From assembly GCA_036971475.1 (NCBI GenBank), contig JBAIZL010000002.1:332333320-332397319 (forward strand): DNA of 64,000 nucleotides, given 5' to 3'. The notes under the pieces were generated by a model. The model did not search any database, was not told the origin of the DNA, and saw only the letters and a program-made list of their open reading frames with translations. Below, one piece after another: positions 12,075 to 22,119 of this stretch (position 1 is the first letter of the stretch; each line of letters starts with the position of its first letter). Origin of the DNA: Prosapia bicincta (lineage: Eukaryota; Arthropoda; Insecta; Hemiptera; Cercopidae). The translations under genes were made by a program, and so were the position numbers.

Positions 12075-12260
12075 GATTTAAAACAACATAGGTCATTCAA
12101 ATACAAGAATATTTATTAATTTATATCCAAAGCTTTTCGTTCAAAGATTGTAATTTTCATTCCTGATGATGTTGGTACTGTTTACCAACGAAAAGCTTTG
12201 GATATAAATTAATAAATATTCTCGTATTTGAATAACCTATGTTGTTTTAAATTATTAAAC
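12075..12260. repeat. Fold-back of a PLE terminal module with a hammerhead
   Basis: Left arm (ACAACATAGGTCATTCAAATA onward to TTTCGTT) and right arm (AACGAAAAGC to CCTATGTTGT) are inverted copies around a short centre. The same pair recurs at 52215-52385. The right arm contains a well-formed hammerhead motif (12159-12203). Short TA tracts flank the unit. Confidence 0.7.
12159..12203 (+). ncRNA. Hammerhead ribozyme motif, intact core
   Basis: Stem I ATTC pairs with GGAT (one G-U). Core CTGATGA is at 12163-12169. Stem II GTTGG/CCAAC is 5 bp with a 9-nt loop. GAAA is at 12190-12193. Stem III is a tiny AA/TT helix closed by GC. T precedes the 3' strand of stem I as the cleavage nucleotide. Minimal type I hammerheads with tiny stem III are known from PLE termini. 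All core residues are present. Confidence 0.7.
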
Positions 12261-12333
12261 AAGAAAACGTATTTTATATTTATATATATATATATATCTG
12301 CTGATACGTATTCCTTCACGGATGGAAAAATAT

Positions 12334-12742
12334 GATGAATAGTTACTATCTGGAGTACATCCGTTCATTCGGCAGTCCATAAATTCGCAGTTCCGACGTT
12401 TCGCTAGAATCTCATCCAGCATTGACAAGGTGAACCCAACAACAGTAGAAGAGCGAGTGAAGAGCGCAGATAACGCGGGTCCTATATATAGAGGAATGAA
12501 GCCACGCCCATTGATGTCAATACACACATTGACGACAATCACACATTGACGTCAATCCACACACACCTGATCCAAACAATTACTCACATTCATTTGCCTT
12601 TGTTCACCTTTCTGCCGATAAAAAAGCTTTTATCACCACCTTTTCATCAATGCCGGATGAGATTCTAGCGAAACATCGGAACTGCGAATTTATGGACTGC
12701 AGAATGAACGGATGTACTCCAGATAGTAACTATTCATCATAT
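12334..12742. repeat. Fold-back of a second PLE-type terminal family with promoter-like centre
   Basis: The left arm (12334-12430, ending ..ATCTCATCCAGCATTGAC) and right arm (about 12648-12742) are inverted copies. The same arms occur at 52480-52720. The 210-bp centre has a TATA-like CCTATATATAGAGG near 12480-12493 and three TTGAYGTCAAT-like near-palindromes at 12511-12555. No ORF. The association with PLE termini is an inference from arrangement and TA-tract flanks. Confidence 0.55.
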
Positions 12743-12756
12743 ATATATTGTAACAT

Positions 12757-13942
12757 TTATAGAATGGGCTATATAATATTATTTAAGAATTGGAAGAATA
12801 TATTAGAAATAACTCACACAAAATTTAAAAAGAAATTCATTAAAAGATTGGTTAGGTTAAAATTGAAACTAAATTTAGGTAAAAGCCTAGAATTGTAAAC
12901 AAGGTATTTGAACTGTAAAATCGATTAGGAAATGTGTTATATCAAAACCCCTAACACATAAATTAAAACAAGATAATCTAATAATAATTATATTCAAACA
13001 AAATTGTAAATAATAGTAACATAGGGCATAAGTAATTGCTTGATGGAGAAAGTGAAAAACGGTAGTAAACAATGAAAGGTTATGTTTGGAAAAGTCCAGT
13101 CAAAACACACACATTTCGAAATATTACAAAAGTAAAACACAAAGACACTTCACACACTAATAATAGTAGTTAAATAAACACTAGAAGGTTTGTTAAGGAT
13201 CGGAAAATTGAAACAGTATGTTAACCAAATTAAAACGGTGAAAATAGTTCGTTGACATTAACAGATGTAGAAAGCAAGAAGTAGGTCAGTTGCAGTCGAC
13301 TCTAGTGGGAAGGAACGGAACTTCGTTAAATTAGAGCATATGATTTCTTTTTGAAGAAGGAAGCCGCCATATTAAAAAGACAAACAATTGTTTAAAATCT
13401 AAGGACGCGTAGTTAGAGTCAGTCTGGCGTGGGACGCCGAGTAAGGTAGCGAATCTGCCAGGACCAGTCAAAATTCTATTTATTAGAAACTTCGTCAAAA
13501 TTATACAGATTTGTGAAGAAACTTTACAAGATTAAACAGGGATAAGTGAATTGAAAGAGTTAATAAAGTGTAAATATAATTTAAAGGAACTAAAACGAAT
13601 TTAAGTGTGTAAAAAGTGAAATTTGAAGAGAACGGAATCTTACGTAAGCGACCTGCAGAATTTCGGTATTTGATAAGTTAAGTATATATAGCGCTATAAA
13701 AAAATAGACTTTAGTGGACTCTTAAGATTATCAGGAAGTTTAAAATTGTACATTAGAATATCTTGTGATTAATAGTAATAAGATCATAATCCAGTTCAAA
13801 TAGTTTCGCCTTTTTGCTCATTCCAAATTAAAGTTTTTCCATCAGGAAAATATTTATTAAAACAAATTTCAAAATTTAATATTGTTTTTTCAAAATTTAT
13901 TTAATTAACAAAAGAAGTAAAAATATAGCCCATGCTATAAAC
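12757..13942. mobile_element. Possible non-autonomous DNA element with short inverted ends
   Basis: TTTATAGAATGGGCTATAT near 12761 matches, inverted with one mismatch, the sequence near 13922-13941. The 1.15 kb between is non-coding. No clear target duplication was seen, so this is tentative. Confidence 0.35.
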
Positions 13943-14222
13943 CCCGAGATAGTAAGAGATCTTAAAATTAGCCTAGGGTATATGAAAATTTGTAACTAAA
14001 AATCAAAGAAAGTGAGTTTAGTATATTGTGTTAAAATTTGTTAAGTTTATTTTTGTTCTGTGTATTGTTTTAATGTTGAAAGAAAAAATTGTGATAATAA
14101 AGAATTATGAGATGTTCCTGAGTAGTTTTTTTGTTTTGTTTTAAATAGAAATTTGATATCATCAATAAAATAAATATTTAATAAAAAAAAAAAATAATTG
14201 TAAAGCGTTTTATAAAAACTTT

Positions 14223-14225
<3 letters not shown>

Positions 14226-14269
<44 letters not shown>

Positions 14270-14274
14270 AATTA
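14226..14274. repeat. (TA)n microsatellite
   Basis: Uninterrupted TA dinucleotide tract of about 45 bp. Confidence 0.95.
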
Positions 14275-15052
14275 ATCCTTCAATAAATTCTAATGTGTAT
14301 TATTTTTTCCTTTTTGAAAAAAATGGGGCTTTATTACCACAATAATTATTGCTAATATTGAATTATACCTTCCTTGTATTTATAAATTAAATGTTTTAGT
14401 ATTTAATAAGGGCTTAATACAATTATTTTAATACCAATTATAATAAGAAATTGTATTAATTTTCTTGATGAAAGTTTTCAATTTATCTTTAATATCTATA
14501 AATCTTATACTTCAACTGCTCTAATTTGTTTTACAAAATAGAAATATGTATTTGCAGATCTTTATAAAATAACAAAGTAGTTATAGATTATTATAATTAA
14601 ACATTCAAAAACTAATCAACATCCTTTATGATTAGAGAACTCTCACATTATCAATGAATTACCAACCAAGAAATTACCTGGAGTGATTATATTGTTAATG
14701 TTACTTAAAACTTTTAATTTAAGTGTAATATTCTAGCATAATACATACATTTCATAACACCACAACAGTAGAAGTCATTGAAATAAAATGTTGTAAATGC
14801 ATAATTTAAATATATAATTTGGAATAACTACAATATTTAAACAGTTTGTTACATTTTCGTAAAATGTTTAAATAGTTTTTTAAAATAGTGTAAATTCTAC
14901 AATAACATAATTGTAAATATGATTATACTCATGTTTAGAATATTAAGTTTGAGTTTAGGTAAGAGCAAATTAGCGTAAAATTAAAAGTATATGCTATTAA
15001 TACAGTAATTTGAAAAAAAAAATTTTTAATTATTTTTATAAAATATGAAAAA

Positions 15053-18000
15053 GGGGTACAAAGTAGTTCGCCTCCACGCGGTGTACCCTGGGTAATGCTA
15101 AATGAACTACAGCTCTTCGTCTATAACCGTGCCACAACCTAAAAGAAGAAGAAGACGAATCGGCCCTTTTCGGGGCCAGCATAACGACGCCTCTATCAGG
15201 CATAAATCGCGTAGTTTTAATATTATATTTTGGAACGCAGGCGGACTGAGTCTCACAAAATTCAGCGAGCTGAAGACTATTTTGCATGAATATCAGATTG
15301 ACCTTTTTATAGTGGCTGAAGCAGGAGCCGCCACCGACACAACTCAATTTTACCAGGTTGACAACTACACGATTCATACATTGCAAAGAAGCAGACAAGT
15401 GGCATCGGGAATGATTGTTGGGATTATGAAAGACCTACCATCTAAGTTCAAAATCATACATGAAATGGACGAAGACGACAAAATGGAAGCAATACAAGTT
15501 GATTGCTGGATTGACAACAATCATTTCCGAGTTGTAGGAGCCTACAACCCACCGAACAACGTTTTTAATGACCATAGACTTAATCAGACGATCGACAACA
15601 ATACAATTATTATTGGCGATTTCAACGCACCTTCTGTCAGATGGGGGTGCTCGCGAACAACAACGGTGGGAAGAGCCATGGAAGATTTCATCGACAGCGT
15701 GCCGCTCACTCTCCTGACGACCGATCATACCTTTCTTTCCTTTACTGGCCGCCTCGGCAAACCGGACCTGATCTTGCCGCATGCAAGTATCGCCGACCGC
15801 TGCCAACACCAACTGCTGGAGGACCCCTCCGGGTGTGGACACAAAATTGTTCTACTAAAAACAAGACCAAAGGAAAACGTCCAGCCCAGGAAAAGACTTA
15901 CGAGGTGGAACTTCAAAAAGGCAAATTGGACTGCCTTCGCTGAAGACACTGACAAAAGACTGAAGAATATATTTCCGACAGGAAACCCAAACAGCACAAT
16001 GAAGAAAATCACAAAATCTATACTAGAGATCGCCGAACTCCATATCCCCAGAGGCCAAGTAAAAAAGTACTCACCATTCTGGAGTGAGGAACTTACAAAA
16101 CTCAAGAAAGAAAGAGACGCTGCCAGGCACACGGCAGAACACAGCAACAACCTGGGTGATTGCATCAAACTTAGGAAGGCACAGGCAAGACTTCAACGGA
16201 CGATAGTAAATAGCAAAAGAAGTAAATTCAGAAATTTCATCGCGGGAATTGACTTCAGGAAGGACGGAACTAAAGCACACAAATTCATCTCCAGGCTGAA
16301 TAACGAAAGTAAGAGCTTCAAAGCCCACCCTATCAAACATGGACAAGAAATCATTGTCAACAGGGAGGACATTGCCAACCTTTTCTGTAAATTGTTCTCC
16401 TCACGACCAGACTGCCAGCACTTTAAGAACCACCGAAAAATAGCTACTCCAGCAACCGCACTGAGTGGGAAAGACATAAACCTTTTCCAGGCGGATTTTA
16501 ACTTGTCGGAATTAAGGCTAGCTATAAGTGAAATCAGGTGTGGAAGAAGCTGTGGAATTGATGATGTCTATCCCGAATTCATTGTACATCTGGGCAAAGA
16601 AGCACAAAAAAACTTACTAATGGCTATGAATGAGAGCTGGCGCATCGGTATCCCAGACACGTGGAAGAAGGCGGTAGTGGTACCCGTGTTTAAGAAGGGA
16701 AAGGATCCCGAGAAATTAAGCAGTTATAGACCGATCAGTCTTACTTCTGTTACCTGCAAAGTTATGGAAAGGATGGTCAACCACAGGCTGGAGGCCTATA
16801 TAGAGAAAGCTAATATAATTCATGAAGAACAGGCTGGTTTTAGAAAACACAAATCCACTACTGACCAAGTCAATAAGCTCTCCCAGTGCGTGAAAGATGG
16901 CTTTCACCGAAAAATGTCCACCCTTGCGTGTTTTATTGACTTCCGGGGAGCTTACGACACAGTTAGCAGAAAACTCCTCTATAACAAAATTGCCAACTAC
17001 GGAGTGGCAGGAAACATGTTGAACTGGATAAATCAATTTTTGAGCCAACGATTTATAAAGGTCCGCTATGGAAACAGAAGTTCTCAGTTCCGTCAACAGA
17101 GAAGGGGACTCCCGCAGGGAGCGGTCAGCAGTTGTACTCTTTTCAACCTTTACATGAATGATTTAATCTGCAACATTAAGGTAAATAACCCAGGAGTCGA
17201 AGTACTCCGTTACGCAGATGATGTGATAATATGGGCGACCAGCAGCAACATCAACTCCTTGGAAACCAAAATAAACGAGACATTAGGTGGAGTCAAAAGA
17301 TGGTGCTCCGAAAACGATATGATTATTAACGAAAACAAGACCACGGCACAGTTATTCACGCTATCAACTAAAACTTACGATCCACACGTAGTAATAGGGA
17401 CTACTGACCTGCCAATAACGCGATCAACCAGGTACTTAGGTATCGCTCTGGACAGCAAACTCCAGTGGTCGGGACATATAGAAGGTGCTGTAACAAAAGC
17501 TGCAAAAAGGCTGAATATGATGAAGAGACTGACTGGAACGAAGTGGGGTGCTACTCAAGACGTTCTGATTACTACATACAAGTCTTACATCCGCCCAATC
17601 CTTGAATACGGCTCAGAAGCTTACAACACAGCTTCTGATAATGCAAAGAAAGACCTGAATACAGTCCAAAACAATGCATTGAGACTGATATGTGGTGCTG
17701 CGAAGTCTACCCCAATTGCAGCGTTAGAGATTCAAACAGATATTGAGCCCCTTAACGCTCGCAGGGACAAGGCTGCTATCAAATTCTTTGAAAGAGCCTT
17801 AAGAACCAACGATGACTTCTGGAAGAAATACAGATGCGCAAGCCAAAGGCTTAAAACCCAAGTCACACCACTGGCAAAAGCCGCAGAAATAAGAAGAAGA
17901 CATGGATTGGAAGAATCAGAGCGACAACCTTTCAAGAAAACGAAATATATAAAGGAAAGGACCGAAATACCATCGTGCACATCAATACCTGGTGTAAGCC

Positions 18001-18882
18001 TGAGAAAAGCCGACATCCAAATCTGCGAACTCAAAGTACTAACAGAAGCTATGATCAACGAGAGGTATCCGGCAGACGAATGGCTGCGTGTGTACACAGA
18101 TGGATCGGCAATGCATGACGCATGCGGGGCCGGATATTTCTCCTCAATTGGGCAAAAATCAATAGCAGTGGGGAAAAACGGAACCAACTTCGAAGGAGAA
18201 GTGACCGCCATCGGCGAAGCGGCCAGAGAGATTCTTCTGTCGGCCAACACCAAGAAGGTAGTTTTCCTCTCGGACTCAACATCCGCGATTCAGGCGATCG
18301 CCTCCCCAAAGCCACAAGAAGGGAAGGAAATAAACAACTGCCAGAAAACACTCCGCATGTTGCAGAAAACAACACAGATCGCAATACAATGGGTGCCGGG
18401 GCACTGTGACATCAGAGGAAACGAAAAAGCAGATAGTTTGGCCAAGCATGGCTGCTCCATGGCGCAGCCGATCCTCCCCCTCTCATACCGCAGTGTCTGT
18501 CGGAATATAAACAGCACTATCAGCGACTCCGTGAAACGGGACAGGAAACAAGCTGCTACAGGAAAGCAATGGGAAAAGATCATCCAATCAAGCATACCAC
18601 TGGATCTTCCGAGAGGCGTAGCCGTGGCTTTGTTTAGGATGACCACTGGACATGACTACCTACAGAAACACCTGCATCGCATGAAAGTGGTAGACACACC
18701 AATCTGCCCACTCTGCTCCAACAACGAAGGGACGGCAGAGCATCTTACCACTTGTGACGGCCTGAAAGATATCTTTCACGAGGAGTCCAGGGAAGGACTT
18801 GCTACATTGTACTGGGAGGCACGGCGTCGGATGGCTGAGAGGCCAAGGACGGGCGTTGGCTGAAGTAAGAAGTAAGTAAGTA
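15053..18882 (+). mobile_element. Non-LTR retrotransposon (LINE, I-superfamily type), recent insertion
   Basis: A perfect 15-bp target duplication ATAAAATATGAAAAA is at 15038-15052 and 18883-18897. The insert starts GGGGTACAAAGTAGTTCG and ends in a (TAAG)-like tail 19 bp after the stop codon. It carries one uninterrupted endonuclease/RT/RNase H ORF. The intact ORF and perfect duplication argue for recent insertion. ORF1 is absent: either the copy is 5'-truncated just before ORF2 or the family has one ORF. The TAATG at the start is reminiscent of coupled ORF1/ORF2 junctions, favouring truncation. Confidence 0.9.
15102..18863 (+). CDS. LINE ORF2 protein: AP endonuclease, reverse transcriptase, RNase H
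   Basis: 1253 codons, starting at an ATG directly preceded by an in-frame TAA. The N-terminal AP-like endonuclease (residues about 38-260) has FNIIFWNAGGLS, VVGAYNPPN and IIIGDFNAPSVRWG; the usual SDH motif appears as CGHKIVL. The reverse transcriptase (about 500-800) has SYRPISLTSVTCKVMERMV, QAGFRKHKSTTDQV, CFIDFRGAYDTV, RGLPQGAVSS, the catalytic YADD (about 703) and YLGIALDSKLQW. RNase H (about 990-1125) has VYTDGSA, the Glu in EGEVTAIGEA, LSDSTSAI and VPGHCDIRGNEKAD. A C-terminal CPLC..H..C zinc-knuckle motif lies at about 1202-1218. The protein would nick DNA and copy its own RNA at the target. RNase H plus the C-terminal CCHC-like motif places it in the I/LOA/Nimb group; the exact clade is not settled. 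Confidence 0.95.
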   Translation: MNYSSSSITVPQPKRRRRRIGPFRGQHNDASIRHKSRSFNIIFWNAGGLSLTKFSELKTILHEYQIDLFIVAEAGAATDTTQFYQVDNYTIHTLQRSRQVASGMIVGIMKDLPSKFKIIHEMDEDDKMEAIQVDCWIDNNHFRVVGAYNPPNNVFNDHRLNQTIDNNTIIIGDFNAPSVRWGCSRTTTVGRAMEDFIDSVPLTLLTTDHTFLSFTGRLGKPDLILPHASIADRCQHQLLEDPSGCGHKIVLLKTRPKENVQPRKRLTRWNFKKANWTAFAEDTDKRLKNIFPTGNPNSTMKKITKSILEIAELHIPRGQVKKYSPFWSEELTKLKKERDAARHTAEHSNNLGDCIKLRKAQARLQRTIVNSKRSKFRNFIAGIDFRKDGTKAHKFISRLNNESKSFKAHPIKHGQEIIVNREDIANLFCKLFSSRPDCQHFKNHRKIATPATALSGKDINLFQADFNLSELRLAISEIRCGRSCGIDDVYPEFIVHLGKEAQKNLLMAMNESWRIGIPDTWKKAVVVPVFKKGKDPEKLSSYRPISLTSVTCKVMERMVNHRLEAYIEKANIIHEEQAGFRKHKSTTDQVNKLSQCVKDGFHRKMSTLACFIDFRGAYDTVSRKLLYNKIANYGVAGNMLNWINQFLSQRFIKVRYGNRSSQFRQQRRGLPQGAVSSCTLFNLYMNDLICNIKVNNPGVEVLRYADDVIIWATSSNINSLETKINETLGGVKRWCSENDMIINENKTTAQLFTLSTKTYDPHVVIGTTDLPITRSTRYLGIALDSKLQWSGHIEGAVTKAAKRLNMMKRLTGTKWGATQDVLITTYKSYIRPILEYGSEAYNTASDNAKKDLNTVQNNALRLICGAAKSTPIAALEIQTDIEPLNARRDKAAIKFFERALRTNDDFWKKYRCASQRLKTQVTPLAKAAEIRRRHGLEESERQPFKKTKYIKERTEIPSCTSIPGVSLRKADIQICELKVLTEAMINERYPADEWLRVYTDGSAMHDACGAGYFSSIGQKSIAVGKNGTNFEGEVTAIGEAAREILLSANTKKVVFLSDSTSAIQAIASPKPQEGKEINNCQKTLRMLQKTTQIAIQWVPGHCDIRGNEKADSLAKHGCSMAQPILPLSYRSVCRNINSTISDSVKRDRKQAATGKQWEKIIQSSIPLDLPRGVAVALFRMTTGHDYLQKHLHRMKVVDTPICPLCSNNEGTAEHLTTCDGLKDIFHEESREGLATLYWEARRRMAERPRTGVG

Positions 18883-18897
18883 ATAAAATATGAAAAA

Positions 18898-19890
18898 TTG
18901 AACTTCAGTTAATAGTGATTAGTTTGTTTACTGGAATATAATAACTTATCAGTTGATAAACACAAAACACTTTTCATAGATATCCCTTAAATTTTCATAA
19001 ATGTCGGTCTTTGATCTTTGCTTTCCTTACCTTTCTCACTTGATTCCTGATGTAATTCTCTGTTCCCTGAGAAGAACTGCCTACAAGTTTCCTTCTTATA
19101 TCACGAATCAACTGAGCTCTACCTCGTCCAATGCTTGGTGTAAAAACTTTCTGAAATCAATGACAATATTAAAACACTTCTACAAACAAATCTGTAGATT
19201 ACTGATGTGTTTTAAATCTTTCATGGCAAAGTCCTATTTTTAGCCATCTGTAATTTGTTCCTAGGTGGAATATTCGAGGTTGTGGCCCTAGCATTTTTTC
19301 GGAATATACCAGAACGTTCTCAAACAAACGGCGTGAATATTTTCTGTTAGCGATGGCTGGAGAGGGTTAACTACTTATTTTTGTAGCCTGTAACAGCCAG
19401 ATGTTGTCAAGAGTCGTGGTTGTAACAATACAGTACAACACAATAGTGATTGAACTAGCGAATTTAGCAAGCGTATGCTCGCTCAGGGTGCATACTCTGC
19501 AACTAGCCCAGATCCAGAAATTACAAATACTGCCTTGAGAATTAAAAAGGTGTAGGAACTCGGAACTCACTGAAGTAATCAGTATGGCCCGAAAAATGAA
19601 AAGTATGAAGACACCTGGATTAAAATTTAAAGAAATTAATTGTGTAATTCAACAAGTAAAGATAGTATGAATCATTGTAAGGCCACTGAAAAAATAGGTT
19701 AATGGTTCAATTTTTCAAATGGGTAATTTCAAGTTTGTAAGAATACAATTATTTATAGTTAAAATCATTTTAAATCTTTTAAGCCGCAGAAGCAGGTTTG
19801 TGTAAATTTCTTTTGTTTCCATATACCTTACTAAAAAAAAAAACATTACAACAAGAAATACGTGATTTTAATCAACTGATAATATAAATA
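18898..19890. other. No recognised feature
   Basis: AT-rich sequence downstream of the LINE. Short open frames (for example 19001-19243) show no family. Confidence 0.4.
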
Positions 19891-19894
19891 CTTA

Positions 19895-20514
19895 GGCTGT
19901 CCAGAAAGTAAAGAACATTTACACAGACCCACACTACACCCCACCACTGGAACAGTCGATGCAGCAGCTAGCCCAAGCTCCTGCCTCCAGTGTAAGCAGT
20001 TTCATTGCGGTATGATCACAGTTGTGTGTATGGCAGCACTAATAAATAATCCCAACAAATGTGAAGTGCATAGTGTCAATCAACTGCAGACAAAAGACCA
20101 ATTTATAGAATGACATCGTATAAACTCTCCTTCAATACCTAGGGAAAAAACTAATACTGGAAACCAGAAAAGTGATAGGAAGGGTTTAATGTACATGGAG
20201 TTTATACACAGAGGTTATATAAACAATAAACTCTATAAAGGAAACAATTTTCACTTGCATTCAAAATTGAAGAAATTTTTTGGGTGGTAAACAGTTTGAC
20301 AGTGATAAAGAACTAAAGAATTAATGCAAATATAAGGTCAATCGTTGGCAGTAAAGAGCTTAATATCGGCATGAAAAAACCTATTACGAGCTGCAAGTAG
20401 GTTGACACTATGACTTTATTGAAAAATAGATTAAGGTCAATGTTAATCAATAAGGTTAACGTTTTATACTTAGTATAGCAGAACGTTCTTTACTTTCTGG
20501 ATGATCCAGTAGTT
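19895..20514 (+). mobile_element. mariner-type transposon remnant
   Basis: The ends share TCCAGAAAGTAAAGAAC in inverted orientation (left from 19895, right ending about 20514), with TA at both flanks. The interior retains decayed mariner transposase: an N-terminal NPNKCEVHSV-like segment near 20050, and near 20265-20450 a C-terminal block with GGKQFDSDKELKN. The catalytic middle is deleted and stops are frequent. Confidence 0.7.
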
Positions 20515-20669
20515 GTTAACCGTAGAATAGTAATACCTGATTTCCAGACACAAATAGTAACATATATCTCAAAACTCTAGAAAAAAACAAAATTAATTAC
20601 ATGTAAAAAATGAAAAGTATATAGCAACATAGATGTTAATAACAATGTGAGGTTTGTGTTTTAGTTATT

Positions 20670-20900
20670 TTAATTAATTTTTATCTTATTTGGAGCACTC
20701 TTCATACAGAATTCCTCAGTTCTCCAAGCAAATGTGCTTAGAACATTCTGTGTACTGAAACTGGAGCATTCTCCTTTTTCAGCTAGGAAAATACCAAATT
20801 TTTCTTGATCCTCTTTCTTCAATATTGTTTTTGGTCTGAGATCTTGATGCACTAACCACTTTTCGGATAACAATAATAGACATGGACCACTTTTTTTCAT
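20670..20900 (-). other. Short unassigned ORF (76 codons)
   Basis: The minus-strand frame encodes a mixed-charge peptide (WLVHQDLRPKTILKKEDQEK..). It lies directly against the PLE copy. Not recognised; may be chance or a decayed fragment. Confidence 0.2.
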
Positions 20901-20904
20901 CTTG

Positions 20905-22110
20905 AGTCAATAATAAAATAATCACACTCACCAAACTCATCACTTCACGAAACTACTTCACATACCAACACAAATACTACACACAGAAAGACGGCCTCCC
21001 AATGGGTTCCTCTATCTCAGGCATCCTAGCAGAAATATTCCTACACCACATCGAACAACAATACATTCTAATATTATACAACGGCAACAAACGGCAAATC
21101 AAACAACTACATAATTACATTAATACCATACACAAAAATCTCACATTTACTCTCAAATTAGAAGAAAACAATAGAATAAACTTTTTAGATTTTACTATCA
21201 CCAAACACAACACTCGACACAATTTCAAAATATACAGAAAATAAACAAATACAGATATAGTCATACATAATACATCTAATCACCCCACACAACACAAACA
21301 CGCTGCATTTAATCATATGTTACACCGCCTAATAAATATACCAATGCTACAGAAAGACTACGACAAAGAACTTAATACCATAAAATACATCGCTCAACAA
21401 AACGGCTACCAACACACACTCATACACAACATTCTCAGGAAAATAAAACATAAACACCATCAAACAGCCACACAAACACACCACACAAAAACAACAAATA
21501 CATATCCCTCACCTACCACAATAACAACACTCACAAAATAGCCTCCACATTCAAAAAACTCCATTACCAAATATCCTACAAAACAACAAACACTCTAAAA
21601 AAACATATGCAACCTTTTCAAAAAGAAACCGACATATACAAACTCTCAGGTATTTACAAATTAACTTGCAACGATTGTTCCAATTATTACATCGGCCAAA
21701 CCGGCAGGTCATTCTATACACGCTTCAATGAACACATCACCCAAACAAAACAAACTAACCCTAAATCCAGCTACGCAAAACATCTAAATAACACCCAACA
21801 CACACACACACCGACATACACACTAATTTAAATATTCTACACATATTAAAACAGAGTAAAAAACTAACGACCTTAAAAAAATATGAAATCTATAAACACT
21901 ACGCAACAGACAGGGAAAACATATTAAATGGCCACACACACTTTGAAGCAAATAGCCTCTTCCAATATATCACACAAGACACCGACAACTCACCCACTGT
22001 CATAAATCCAACCCTGTCATACCGATTGTAAAGAGCCAAATGCCGCTAGTAGAGGGTTAGCTTCATAAAAGGAACGAACGTTTTGAAACACGTCAGCAAG
22101 TAAGCAATTA
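20905..22110 (+). mobile_element. Penelope-like element, RT and GIY-YIG remnant (different lineage)
   Basis: Plus-strand frames run in PLE order. The RT fragment has GLPMGSSISGILAEIFLHHI (about 20994-21053), then the RT C-terminal block RINFLDFTITKHN. A linker follows, then the endonuclease with GIYKLTCNDCSNYYIGQTGR (about 21646-21705) and a later KKYEIYKHY-like Glu motif. The reading is broken by stops near 21241, 21540 and 21831. The YVDD-containing stretch expected between HIEQQYI and LILYNGN is absent, so the RT lacks its catalytic centre. Codon use is Asn/Thr/His-rich and unlike the other PLE copies. Confidence 0.8.
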
Positions 22111-22119
22111 TGTATTCAC

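Noticed and set aside
12648..12690. Possible hammerhead: GGATGAG followed by TAGCGAAACATCGG in the second fold-back family
   Set aside because: GAAAC and a short stem are suggestive, but every copy seen reads CTGGATGA or CCGGATGA rather than CTGATGA, and no stem I pairing could be made.
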